Below are positions 13,673 through 21,045 of a DNA stretch of 46,747 bases, piece by piece (position 1 is the stretch's first letter; each line of letters opens with the position of its first letter). A program made the translations under genes and the position numbers. The notes below the pieces were generated by a model that did not search any database, was not told the DNA's origin, and saw only the letters and a list, made by a program, of their open reading frames with translations. The DNA comes from a virus, in IMG/VR virus record IMGVR_UViG_3300025949_000004, positions 1 to 46,747 of that record; one strand, given 5' to 3'.

Positions 13673-14013
13673 GAGAATTGCATCAACTGGACTTGGAATA
13701 CTTCAGAGATAGGAAGCTGATGAAAACCCACGACTCACGAATCAACTGGACGGCTGGAATGGGACCGTGTCTCAAGTGGGAGGGCTTTCCCGAGGACAAC
13801 CCCACATGCAATGGGAGCTGCGCGTATGGATGGACACAAGACCCCGACACAAAGCTCTGGCTCTGTGGAGCCTGCCGAAAGCCCAGTCATTGCTATCTCC
13901 GGGAATGCGACGCCTGCGAGCAAATCTACCTCCCGACGCCAGCACAGCTGCAACGGGTGCAAGCTAACGTCCTATTCCGGTACACGCTCGATCATCCCGA
14001 AGGGGAATGCTGA
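13669..14013 (+). CDS. Cys-rich zinc-binding protein, 114 aa
   Basis: GTG 13669 has GGAGG upstream. Eight Cys include CGACRKPSHC and CDACEQIY, consistent with one or two zinc knuckles. It resembles zinc-containing small proteins common near phage replication genes, but I cannot name a family. It lies directly before the nuclease block. Confidence 0.6.
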   Translation: MRELHQLDLEYFRDRKLMKTHDSRINWTAGMGPCLKWEGFPEDNPTCNGSCAYGWTQDPDTKLWLCGACRKPSHCYLRECDACEQIYLPTPAQLQRVQANVLFRYTLDHPEGEC

Positions 14014-14270
14014 TGCCTGAGCGGGAAACGACCTGGGAAGAGGAAGTGGTCAAGGTTCAGACCGCTTTCGAGAATGCCCTGTTGGAGTTTGCAACGCTTC
14101 TCGAAAACCAGTTGGAAAACCCGAGAGACATACGGGATTTCCGGCTCTCGACCAACGCCGTCATTCGCAGTCTCTTCGCGAAGACGTGGCCGACTCTCTA
14201 CTACGAGAGCCCGTCCATTCCTTACGAGGTGAAGAAGCGAATTTTCCGGGGAAGGCGCCGGAATGACTGA
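14013..14270 (+). CDS. Hypothetical helical protein, 85 aa
   Basis: ATG 14013 is spaced eight bases from AAGGGG and is preferred to ATG 14007. The protein is helical and acidic at the start, with a basic tail (KKRIFRGRRRND). It overlaps the nuclease gene by eight bases and may assist it. No family is recognised. Confidence 0.6.
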   Translation: MPERETTWEEEVVKVQTAFENALLEFATLLENQLENPRDIRDFRLSTNAVIRSLFAKTWPTLYYESPSIPYEVKKRIFRGRRRND

Positions 14271-15195
14271 GCTTCCCTACTACGCATCGCCGCCTGAGAT
14301 TGACGCGGCAACACGGCTCATTTCCGGCAGTGAGGTTTCAGCCTGGCAATCCTGCCAGATGAAATGGTTCTTTCAGTTCAAGCTCGGACGTCAGCCGAGA
14401 AAGCTCAGCGACGCATTGTTCATCGGAACAATGGGCCACGAGGCTTTGAGCACCTACTACACCTTGCTCAAAGACGGCGTGGACTGGTCGAATGCGGTTG
14501 AGTCAATGACCGACTTCGTCGTTCGCGAAATGGCCAAGAACAATGAGCAGCGCAAGACTGGGTTCATTACCAGTGCAATGGCTTCGGAGCGCCAGCTTCT
14601 CATTATGAAGCTCGCTGGCATTCTCGAAGACTACGCCGAGACAATGGCACAACAGGACGCTGTTAATTACGAGGTGGTTGAGGTCGAGGCAATGCATGTC
14701 TCGAAAGGCTTCTTCGCAATGCGTCTCGACCTGCTCCTGCGGGAAAGGTCCACCGGGGACCTCATTCTCATGGACCACAAGTTTCTGCGGAACTTCTATC
14801 AGCAAAAGCAGCTGTCGATGAATTCGCAGATCGTCCGCTATATCAAGGTCGTCGGTGGCGACAGAGAGGAGAAGGTCAAGAAAGGAATGCTTAACATGCT
14901 GCGCACGCACGAAAGCGCAGTGGAAAGGTTCGAGCGCGCTGTCATTCCATACGACGAGACAGTGGCTAATCGGAGAATAGCCGATCAGCTGCATGTCGCG
15001 GAGCAGGTTCGCGTTGCTTGGGCAATGAGTAACCGGGAATGCCTGGACACACTGATCCGCACCCTCAGTGATTATACGTGCAAGTTCTGCGCATTCGCAG
15101 AGGTTTGCATGCTGGCGCTCGCCGGTCGCGAAAGCGACATGAAAGCCGAACTCAAGATGAACTTCGAAAAGAGCACTTATGGATACAACAAGTAA
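14263..15195 (+). CDS. Cas4/RecB-like PD-(D/E)XK exonuclease
   Basis: Motifs follow the Cas4/RecB nuclease order: Cys31 (WQSCQ), GTMGHE (about 55-60), RLDLLL with an acidic residue (about 155), LILMDHKF giving the D-x-K pair (about 171-173), and a C-terminal CKFCAFAEVC (about 273-282). The four Cys fit an iron-sulphur cluster that holds the fold together. Such enzymes resect DNA ends for recombination. The gene is chained to a Sak4-like ATPase and a putative ssDNA-binding protein, forming one recombination module. Confidence 0.8.
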   Translation: MTELPYYASPPEIDAATRLISGSEVSAWQSCQMKWFFQFKLGRQPRKLSDALFIGTMGHEALSTYYTLLKDGVDWSNAVESMTDFVVREMAKNNEQRKTGFITSAMASERQLLIMKLAGILEDYAETMAQQDAVNYEVVEVEAMHVSKGFFAMRLDLLLRERSTGDLILMDHKFLRNFYQQKQLSMNSQIVRYIKVVGGDREEKVKKGMLNMLRTHESAVERFERAVIPYDETVANRRIADQLHVAEQVRVAWAMSNRECLDTLIRTLSDYTCKFCAFAEVCMLALAGRESDMKAELKMNFEKSTYGYNK

Positions 15196-16054
15196 TGAGC
15201 TGACGGAGCATGAGAGAAAGCTCCGAGTCAAGAAGCTCACTGCTCTTTCCGACAAGGACCGCAAGACGCTCCTGGAAAAGCTCAAGACGACAAAGATGGA
15301 CCTTGAGCTACAGGACGGCTTCTTTCGCGGAATCCTTTTCTCGGGACCCGGCGGCGGTAAGACGACATTCGGTTTGCGCATCGGAGACCAGAGCAAAAAG
15401 ACTGTCATCTTCGACGGTGAGAATAGTACCGAGATTGTCAAGCGAACGCCGGACCAGCTGGCCCGCTATAAGAAAGGTCTCATCGAAGCCTATCCGTTCC
15501 CGGGCATTCGCGAGATCACGGAGCTTCTCCCAGTCTTCGAGGATGACCCGAATGTGGACACCGTGATGATTGACACATTCACGGCGGGAACGGCGCACGA
15601 GACTCGCGACATTCTCCAAGACGTTCCATTCTCGCGAGGTAGTGCGGCGCCGGGAGAGGAAACGGTTCTCAAGGACTACGGTCTTTTGTTGGACCGCTGG
15701 ACTCATCTCATTGACGTGGCACTGATGACGAGGCTCAACTTCATTCTCGTCTGCCACGAAAGAGGCCCGACGGAAGAGGAGATCAAGGCGGGCTTTACGT
15801 TCCGCACAGTGTTGGCGACAATGAAGCAAGCGGCAATGCTGACCGGCCGTCTTAGCAATGTCCTCTACCTGACGGCAAGCTGGAACGAGAAGAACGAGCG
15901 AGTCGGAAGGGTCTACACCCGGCCCATTACGGGTCAGAAGCTCAAGGGCTTTCCCGACACGTACGCCAAGAATCGTCTTGGTCTGCCGCGAGAGATGTCC
16001 GACACTGACGCCCTGAAGGCCATTGCGGCTTCCCGCGTGGCGATCGGAGAGTAA
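15179..16054 (+). CDS. Sak4-like RecA-fold ATPase
   Basis: Walker A GPGGGKTT lies at 56-63 after ILFS, and Walker B TVMIDTFTA at about 129-136; an FDGEN motif at 78-82 and CHE in the sensor strand complete a RecA core. At 291 residues it matches Sak4-type single-strand annealing ATPases, which load on ssDNA with a partner SSB. It overlaps the nuclease gene by 17 bases, and the SSB-like gene follows. Confidence 0.75.
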   Translation: MDTTSNELTEHERKLRVKKLTALSDKDRKTLLEKLKTTKMDLELQDGFFRGILFSGPGGGKTTFGLRIGDQSKKTVIFDGENSTEIVKRTPDQLARYKKGLIEAYPFPGIREITELLPVFEDDPNVDTVMIDTFTAGTAHETRDILQDVPFSRGSAAPGEETVLKDYGLLLDRWTHLIDVALMTRLNFILVCHERGPTEEEIKAGFTFRTVLATMKQAAMLTGRLSNVLYLTASWNEKNERVGRVYTRPITGQKLKGFPDTYAKNRLGLPREMSDTDALKAIAASRVAIGE

Positions 16055-16057
16055 TGA

Positions 16058-16729
16058 ATGGCACTTCAAGGGCGAGGGCGCCGCCGCTACAATCCATTCA
16101 CCGATCCTGGACTATCGAGCGACGAGATAGACAAACTACTCCGCAAAGAGCTCGGCGCAAAGCGTATTCCAGACGACGACAACACACGCATTCAACGCTG
16201 GTCACCAACACTCGAAGAAATACGAGAGAGGCAAGAAGCAATGGGACTGTTCTCCAAGCTCGAAGGCAAGATCGACCTCGACGCCATTCCGGTCAACCCC
16301 TTCCAGTACCCGGACGGCGTCTATTCTGTCCGGTTTGACGGCGCCGTTTTGCGGCCCATCACCGGCCAGAAGGAGGCTGAGGAGTCCCTCGACTTCAAGT
16401 ACATCATTCTCGACGACGACAGCGAGAATGGCAAGAAGTACGAGGGCAAGCCGATCACCGAGGGCAAGTGGATTCCCTCGGAATGGCTGGCCGACGAGAA
16501 CCCGGCAAAGGCCGAGGAAATGCTGGGCTTCGCTATCCAGCGCATCGCTCAGCTGGGCTTCGGAGAGGACGCCCGCACTGTCGAAGTGGAGGACATCAAT
16601 GCCCTCTGCGCGAACCGCTTCTACACCCTCAAGCTCAAGAAGGGCAAGAACGAGGACAGCGGTTCATTCGTCCAGTGGGTGAAGGTCATCAAGAATGAGG
16701 ACGAGGAAGACATCGACCTCGACAGCTGA
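16058..16729 (+). CDS. Putative ssDNA-binding protein
   Basis: GGAGAG precedes ATG 16058. The first 70 residues are basic and charged. From about residue 75 the protein is beta-rich (GVYSVRFDGAVLRPI...FKYIILDDD) and it ends in an acidic tail (NEDEEDIDLDS), the layout of many phage SSBs. The assignment rests on this and on its place after the Sak4-like ATPase, not on a diagnostic motif. Confidence 0.5.
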   Translation: MALQGRGRRRYNPFTDPGLSSDEIDKLLRKELGAKRIPDDDNTRIQRWSPTLEEIRERQEAMGLFSKLEGKIDLDAIPVNPFQYPDGVYSVRFDGAVLRPITGQKEAEESLDFKYIILDDDSENGKKYEGKPITEGKWIPSEWLADENPAKAEEMLGFAIQRIAQLGFGEDARTVEVEDINALCANRFYTLKLKKGKNEDSGSFVQWVKVIKNEDEEDIDLDS

Positions 16730-16737
16730 GTAAAGCT

Positions 16738-16772
16738 CCCGGGAATGGGTTGTCCTAAGGCCCATTCCCGGG
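16738..16772 (+). other. Perfect 12-bp hairpin ahead of tRNA-Leu
   Basis: CCCGGGAATGGG (16738-16749) pairs exactly with 16761-16772 across an 11-base loop and ends three bases before the tRNA. No T-run follows. It parallels the hairpin at 8054-8089, so processing of a long transcript is more likely than termination. Confidence 0.65.
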
Positions 16773-16775
16773 TTC

Positions 16776-16852
16776 GCCCTCATAGCCCAACGGCAGAGGC
16801 ACCGGGCTTAAACCCCGGCTATGTGTGGGTTCGAATCCCACTGAGGGCACCA
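16776..16852 (+). tRNA. tRNA-Leu (anticodon UAA)
   Basis: The acceptor GCCCTCA/TGAGGGC, anticodon stem CCGGG/CCCGG with loop CTTAAAC (anticodon TAA at 16809-16811), T arm GTGGG-TTCGAAT-CCCAC and encoded CCA form a complete cloverleaf. The variable loop is short (6 bases), unlike the long arm of bacterial leucine tRNAs; short-armed UAA tRNAs occur in actinobacteriophages. It would read the rare codon UUA, or possibly be charged with another residue. Confidence 0.9.
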
Positions 16853-16853
16853 A

Positions 16854-16921
16854 CCCCCTGCGCTCGTGGCCGAGTCGTTGACAGGTAAAGCTGAACGCGG
16901 GTTCAATTCCCGCCAGGGGGA
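16854..16921 (+). tRNA. Reduced tRNA-like gene
   Basis: The acceptor CCCCCTG/CAGGGGG and T arm GCGGG-TTCAATT-CCCGC are perfect. The D arm is shrunken (CTCG-TGGC-CGAG), and the anticodon arm is weak (CAG/CTG around GTAAAG). The total is only 68 bases, and CCA is not encoded. It follows tRNA-Leu by one base. It may be a degenerate tRNA or a mimic. Confidence 0.5.
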
Positions 16922-17005
16922 CGAAAGGAAAAGGAGCCGCCTTTGGGCAATGTTTCTTGCCATTGCACGTGCGCATCAAAGTCTCAACACTAATGGCAGG
17001 AAAAA

Positions 17006-18325
17006 GTGGAAGAAGAAACCTCGACAGAATTGGCAGTCAGGATCAATAAGGACCTGCTGCCGTCGTGGAATGACCTTATCCTCAGCTATTCCTGGACGGG
17101 TCAGGCCGCTGCATTCTGGAAAGCAAAGGAGCCGCCATATGGTGAGGAACCAGATCAGGCGGCTCAAGCGCTCTACGACATGGCTATGCAGTGTCGCGAC
17201 ATGGGAATGTCGGACGATGAAATCTACGTAGTCATTCAGAAGATTGCCGAGAAATGGGAGATCATTCTTGACGACAGTGAGGAAGAGGACGACATTGTTG
17301 ACCTCATTCGCATTGTGCGCAGCAAGAATCTCCCAATGGTCCTTGAGGATGAAGACGACCTCAGGGTCTATTCGTGGGGAGACATTCTCACGGGTGACTT
17401 TGACGTCGCCGAGATTGTCGAGGGGCTCATTGTCGAATGTGGAGTAACTTCCTTTGCCGGACCACCGGGGGTGGGAAAGACTCAATTCGTCAAGCAGCTT
17501 TGCATTGCTCTATGCCTGAACCGTAAAAAGTTCCTGAACTACAAGGTTCTGGCAAAGCGACCATTACGTATTCTCTTTCTCTCCCTTGAAATGTCGGGCG
17601 GAGAGATTAAGCACTTTCTTAAAACGATGCGCAAAGGCTTGACTCTCGAAGAAGAAGAAATCCTCAACGAGAACTTTTACTTTTTCCCACACACTGAACC
17701 GCTTTGCTTGAACGTTCCAGAAGACAAACTCAAATATCACAGACTGCTGGACCGCTTCAAACCCGATGGCATTATCATTGACTCTTGGTCGATGGCAATG
17801 GCCGGGGAAATGAATGCCGATGTTCCCACGCGCGACGCGATGGCATTCGTGAATCAGCTGCGAAAGTGCTATAGCTGCTTCATTGGGATCATTACCCACA
17901 CCAAGAAAGCTCAGGGTGATAACATTCCGAAGACCATGGATGGTATCTTCGGGAGCCGCTTCTACAGTTCGAATCTATCAAACGGAGTTGTCTTGTGGCC
18001 AGTCTCAGAAAAGAATCCGGATGAAATGGAGTTGCTCGATGTAAAGAGTAGGTTCTCGCGAAAGCGTGAGTCGGTCCGCATTACCAGGACTGCTCAGTTA
18101 AGCTTTGAACTCAGCGACGGTGGAACTCCGACAAAGAACATCTTCGCGAAAGCCCAGAAGCGCCAGGAATTGGTAACTGGGCAAAAGAAGGGACTCGCTG
18201 CATTGCTTCAGCAGAACACAGGCTTTAAGCCTGCTGAAAAGCTGAAAGAGAATGCTCCCGAGTACTTCGACACGCCGATTGAAGACGATGACGGGGATAA
18301 TCCCGTTCCAGGATTGAGGCTCTGA
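17006..18325 (+). CDS. RepA-like (AAA_25) replicative helicase
   Basis: GTG 17006 follows AGG. The N-terminal 140 residues are acidic and helical. The C-terminal part is a RecA-fold helicase: TSFAGPPGVGKTQF (Walker A at 152-159), LFLSLEMSGGE, GIIIDSWSMA (Walker B, Asp about 259) and IITHTKK (sensor). This is the RepA/DnaB-like superfamily 4 layout. It probably unwinds the phage origin for a host polymerase, since none is encoded here. The resolvase gene follows directly. Confidence 0.75.
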   Translation: MEEETSTELAVRINKDLLPSWNDLILSYSWTGQAAAFWKAKEPPYGEEPDQAAQALYDMAMQCRDMGMSDDEIYVVIQKIAEKWEIILDDSEEEDDIVDLIRIVRSKNLPMVLEDEDDLRVYSWGDILTGDFDVAEIVEGLIVECGVTSFAGPPGVGKTQFVKQLCIALCLNRKKFLNYKVLAKRPLRILFLSLEMSGGEIKHFLKTMRKGLTLEEEEILNENFYFFPHTEPLCLNVPEDKLKYHRLLDRFKPDGIIIDSWSMAMAGEMNADVPTRDAMAFVNQLRKCYSCFIGIITHTKKAQGDNIPKTMDGIFGSRFYSSNLSNGVVLWPVSEKNPDEMELLDVKSRFSRKRESVRITRTAQLSFELSDGGTPTKNIFAKAQKRQELVTGQKKGLAALLQQNTGFKPAEKLKENAPEYFDTPIEDDDGDNPVPGLRL

Positions 18326-18874
18326 ATGAAAGACAAGCCCTGGGAGAAAGTGCCACTGACTCCGTCTCAGAAGCTCCATTACAGAGCTCTCATCGAGTAT
18401 GGAATCAGAAAGCGAGAAACCCCGGAGGAGCCATTCTATTACATGGCATTCGATCCGGGGAAGGTGACAGGCTTCGCGACATTCACTCAGAATGGAATGC
18501 CTGTCGAGATGGGGCACATTCCCGGCTGGAGCGAGGGAATGGCGAAGTTCTTCGGAATGCCTGTCTTTGCGGGCGAGCCAGTAAATGTCGTCATCTGTGA
18601 GGCATATCAGATTCGCGGTCGCGGGCAAACCGTCGATTCGAACGCCATTCGCACGCGAGCAGTCATTTCACTCATCAAGAATTTCGCGGCGTCGCAGGGG
18701 GCGAGACTGATAATGCAGCAGTCTTCCATTCTGCCGGTCGCAGCGAAGTTCTCGGGAATGGAGATGCCGAGGGACCATTCCCTGTCGCACCAGATCAGCG
18801 CATTCAACCACGGATGGTATAGGCTGACGGAGGATAAGGTCGTAGTCCCTCGGATCGCGTGGCCTGAAGGCTAA
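18326..18874 (+). CDS. RuvC-like Holliday junction resolvase
   Basis: The RNase H-fold motifs are AFDPGKVTGFA (Asp43), VVICEAYQIRG (Glu92) and a C-terminal HSLSHQISAFNHG. In the family the last motif normally supplies an Asp about seven residues after the first His; here that position is Ser158, with Asp150 nearby. It should cut branched DNA before packaging, if active. Its stop overlaps the convergent WhiB gene by four bases. Confidence 0.75.
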   Translation: MKDKPWEKVPLTPSQKLHYRALIEYGIRKRETPEEPFYYMAFDPGKVTGFATFTQNGMPVEMGHIPGWSEGMAKFFGMPVFAGEPVNVVICEAYQIRGRGQTVDSNAIRTRAVISLIKNFAASQGARLIMQQSSILPVAAKFSGMEMPRDHSLSHQISAFNHGWYRLTEDKVVVPRIAWPEG

Positions 18875-19179
18875 GCCGCCTGCGGCCAATCTCGCATTAA
18901 CTCCGGATGGAATACTCCGGCTTGGGACGCTAACTGAATGAGTCGAGGGCGAATGCGCTCGCTCATCGGATAGCGTTCCTTTTCGCTGAACCCACCCCAG
19001 ACACCGGTCTCGCCATAGATAATGGCGTGCATCAGGCATTCCTGACGTACGGGGCATCGCAACTGGCATACCCTCTTGGCCTCTTTGACGTCGTAGTCGT
19101 CTTTCGGCCGACAATACAGGTTTGGATCTTCGGCGCCAAGACAGGCGGCGTCCTTGGTCCAATCGAAGTAGTCCCGCAT
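18871..19179 (-). CDS. whiB-like: WhiB-family Fe-S transcription factor
   Basis: Five Cys (13, 23, 38, 42, 48) and GVWGG (59-63) are diagnostic of the actinobacterial WhiB family. These proteins bind a 4Fe-4S cluster and host sigma factor; phage versions can shut down host programmes. The central pair is CQLRC (C-x3-C) rather than the usual C-x2-C, and Cys23 is extra. A short basic tail binds DNA in relatives. It is the only minus-strand gene here outside the late operon and has its own promoter region at 19180-19297. Confidence 0.9.
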   Translation of the reverse strand: MRDYFDWTKDAACLGAEDPNLYCRPKDDYDVKEAKRVCQLRCPVRQECLMHAIIYGETGVWGGFSEKERYPMSERIRPRLIQLASQAGVFHPELMRDWPQAA

Positions 19180-19297
19180 GCAGAGATTATTCCTGACCTG
19201 CGACGTAGGTCACAAGGACTGCACTACCCGAACTGTAGTTCTGTACGGTATCATCCCTTTTAGGCATCCGGTAAACCGGACACGAAAGGGAATGGGC
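19180..19297. promoter_or_regulatory. Divergent promoter region
   Basis: This region lies between whiB (minus) and the 19298 gene (plus). On the minus strand TTGTGA and AATAAT are 18 bases apart, placing the start very near the WhiB ATG. On the plus strand TATCAT (19249-19254) is a -10 candidate. TCCGGT-AA-ACCGGA (19267-19280) and AACT-GT-AGTT are operator-like inverted repeats. Confidence 0.45.
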
Positions 19298-19531
19298 ATG
19301 TCAGGGGCACGTCAAGGGGTTCACAGGGTCAAGGCGAGGTCATTCGCTTGCACTAAAGTCAAGCATTCCGACCTTTCTGCGGCACGCCAGCAAATCGAAG
19401 AACTGAAGAACAAGAATGTCAGAGGCTCGGCGCGCTTGAAAGTCATTCGCTGCGCGCAATGCTCCAAGAAGGCAAAGCGCGACGTATTCCACGTCGGTCA
19501 CAATAATGGAAAGAAAGGGGTGCAGAGATGA
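19298..19531 (+). CDS. Small basic Cys-containing protein, 77 aa
   Basis: ATG 19298 follows AAAGGG by seven bases; ATG 19292 is an alternative. The protein is basic, with a helical middle (RQQIEELKNKN) and a C-terminal CAQC plus HVGHNNG that could bind zinc. It is coupled to the next gene by ATGA. No family is recognised. Confidence 0.5.
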   Translation: MSGARQGVHRVKARSFACTKVKHSDLSAARQQIEELKNKNVRGSARLKVIRCAQCSKKAKRDVFHVGHNNGKKGVQR

Positions 19532-19827
19532 TGGAAATGGCAGAGCCCGAAGAGGTAATGGAAGCTTTCGGGCCGACGTGGGAGGGAATCGCCGACACCT
19601 TCAAGGAGGTAATCGGCGGAGTGAATGACGCGCTCACGAATGGGAAAGCCTCCCATGAGGAGCTCATTCGGTGGCTCACATTCCTGGTGACTGGCGCCAA
19701 CAGGATCGCCGCTGACTTAATCGACGAAGGGAGTAGGATGGAACCACGGCAGAACTTTCGGCCCGCGCTCATTCTGGCGCAAGAAAGCGCCCTGTACGAA
19801 ATGAACATTCTGGAGTGGCGTAAGTAG
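19528..19827 (+). CDS. Hypothetical helical protein, 99 aa
   Basis: The gene starts within an ATGA overlap. The product (MMEMAEPEEVMEAFGPTW...) is acidic, helical and free of Cys. A strong terminator follows 15 bases after the stop. No family is recognised. Confidence 0.6.
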   Translation: MMEMAEPEEVMEAFGPTWEGIADTFKEVIGGVNDALTNGKASHEELIRWLTFLVTGANRIAADLIDEGSRMEPRQNFRPALILAQESALYEMNILEWRK

Positions 19828-19842
19828 CTCTCCAGCGCACAA

Positions 19843-19877
19843 AAAAGCCCCGCCGGGTTCATTCCGGCGGGGCTTTT
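19843..19877 (+). terminator. Strong intrinsic terminator
   Basis: AAAAGCCCCGCCGG pairs perfectly with CCGGCGGGGCTTTT across a 7-base loop. A-runs and T-runs on both sides mean it could work on both strands, which would also stop late minus-strand transcription before it reaches whiB. Confidence 0.92.
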
Positions 19878-19907
19878 GTTCTCTTCAATTTCAAAACGGG
19901 AAAGCTT

Positions 19908-20267
19908 GTGGCGCGAGAGAGCAAACCAGCACAGCCGATAGACTTATCCATCTCACAGGATCTATACGATTCCTGTAAGACGGCGCTCGATCAGATAGTA
20001 GAGCTGGCGGAGGAAAGACCGCTAGCCGCAGTTAAACTGAGCTTAAAGCTCCAGCTCGCATTACGTCAGATCGAACGTAATGCCGCTCTCAAAGCCAACG
20101 ACAATGGCAATGGTGTCTCCTGGAAAAGAATAGGGGAGGCTCTCGGCTTTGGCCATACGTGGGCATGGGAAAGATACAAGACACAGCCCAACCGCATTCT
20201 GACGCGGTTAGCGAAAGAGGCCAAATCCGAAATGGAAAATCAGCCAAACGGCAATAAGGCTGAATGA
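19908..20267 (+). CDS. Putative HTH DNA-binding protein, 119 aa
   Basis: GTG 19908 follows GGGAAAG. After an N-terminal helical bundle, residues about 80-105 (VSWKRIGEALGFGHTWAWER) look like a helix-turn-helix of the sigma-like or XRE kind. Its last 60 bases overlap the 3' end of an antisense membrane gene (20208-20459). Confidence 0.55.
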   Translation: MARESKPAQPIDLSISQDLYDSCKTALDQIVELAEERPLAAVKLSLKLQLALRQIERNAALKANDNGNGVSWKRIGEALGFGHTWAWERYKTQPNRILTRLAKEAKSEMENQPNGNKAE

Positions 20268-20459
20268 TCCGAAGAACAATAGATGGCCGGCCGACCATTC
20301 GTGAAGTGGTTGGCCGGTTCTGAAGCGCTCCAGACGCCACACTGCCGCGCTAAGAGTTCTTTCCGGATGGCCAGTAGCAAGCTGGTATATCTCCATTGCG
20401 AGAAAGCTACCGATGGAGAGAATGAACCAGCCGAGCCAGAATTTATCAATGAGTCGCAA
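20208..20459 (-). CDS. Two-helix membrane protein (holin candidate)
   Basis: TTG 20459 with GGAG six bases upstream starts an 83-residue protein. It has two membrane helices (FWLGWFILSIGSFLA and LLFFGSFSLIAVWLIFHF) joined by TLSAAVWRLE and GHxxFG-like segments. Similar small membrane proteins are common near lysins in actinobacteriophages. It is the last gene of the minus-strand late operon, after the lysins and a second membrane gene. It lies antisense between plus-strand genes, overlapping the one at its 3' side by 60 bases. Confidence 0.65.
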   Translation of the reverse strand: MRLIDKFWLGWFILSIGSFLAMEIYQLATGHPERTLSAAVWRLERFRTGQPLHEWSAGHLLFFGSFSLIAVWLIFHFGFGLFR

Positions 20460-20474
20460 AGGGAGCTCCGAATG
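20457..20474. promoter_or_regulatory. Two-way start site, copy 1
   Basis: The 18 bases CAAAGGGAGCTCCGAATG carry GGGAG plus ATG for the plus-strand gene at 20472. Read on the other strand they carry GGAG plus TTG for the membrane gene starting at 20459. A near-identical copy (15 of 18) is at 21028-21045. Confidence 0.55.
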
Positions 20475-20762
20475 CCGAGGGCAGCAGCTAAGAAAGAAGT
20501 CGTCAAGAAGCCGACCAAGGAAGACCGCGCGGTTTCCGGTCTGCTCGCATTGGCGGCAACGGGGGACATCATAAAGACGGTGGAAAGGGAAAGCGCCAAG
20601 CTCAAGGTCACCTATCGGAATGGTCTCGTCGAGACATTCCTCTTCAAGCACCCGCAGCATGCCGTCCTCGTCGTAATGACGCTGATGGACCTGAACACCT
20701 GCATAGACCAGGCAAAGGTTATTCGGGTCGAGAAGGAACAACCGGCACGGCGTCCCGAATAA
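20472..20762 (+). CDS. Hypothetical protein, 96 aa
   Basis: The start MPRAAAKKEVVKKPTKED follows GGGAG. The basic N-terminus precedes a compact alpha/beta part (LKVTYRNGLVETFLFKHPQ). The 3' end overlaps antisense with the membrane gene at 20719-21030 by 44 bases. No family is recognised. Confidence 0.55.
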   Translation: MPRAAAKKEVVKKPTKEDRAVSGLLALAATGDIIKTVERESAKLKVTYRNGLVETFLFKHPQHAVLVVMTLMDLNTCIDQAKVIRVEKEQPARRPE

Positions 20763-21030
20763 TACCCGCGTGCTCGGCTGCTTCTTTCGCGGCTTCGCTC
20801 GACTCACTGGCGGAAAGCGCACCGTAGTTCGTAGCGAAGTTCGCGAAAAGAGAAATGGCGACGAGGTAGTAAACGGAATAGCTTTGCCAGACGCTCTTTG
20901 CGCTGAAGAAAATGGTCGTCGCCACAATGAAGTTCACTACCCAAAAGTAGGTAAAGAACTTATTGAAAACGATCTGGAATGCCGGGTCGTTCTCGAACCT
21001 ATCCTGGAGGTTCTTTAACCTAAGCTTCAA
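20719..21030 (-). CDS. Membrane protein (holin candidate), 103 aa
   Basis: TTG 21030 follows GGAG by six bases; an ATG at 21066 is an in-frame alternative. After a charged N-terminal helix come two membrane segments (FTYFWVVNFIVATTIFFSAK and VYYLVAISLFANFATNYGAL) and an Ala/Glu-rich cytoplasmic tail. The second segment followed by SxxANxATxxGAxSA resembles a membrane protein family found beside actinobacteriophage lysis genes. Its place after the lysins supports a holin or anti-holin role. Confidence 0.65.
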   Translation of the reverse strand: MKLRLKNLQDRFENDPAFQIVFNKFFTYFWVVNFIVATTIFFSAKSVWQSYSVYYLVAISLFANFATNYGALSASESSEAAKEAAEHAGIIRDAVPVVPSRPE

Positions 21031-21045
21031 AGGAGACTCCGAATG
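21028..21045. promoter_or_regulatory. Two-way start site, copy 2
   Basis: CAAAGGAGACTCCGAATG provides GGAG and ATG for the plus-strand gene at 21043 and, on the complement, GGAG and TTG for the minus-strand membrane gene at 21030. The match with copy 1 suggests duplication of a gene-pair boundary. Confidence 0.55.

Noticed and set aside
20240-20611. 123-codon minus-strand ORF
   Set aside because: It overlaps the better supported membrane gene (20208-20459) in another frame and lacks membrane helices or a ribosome site.
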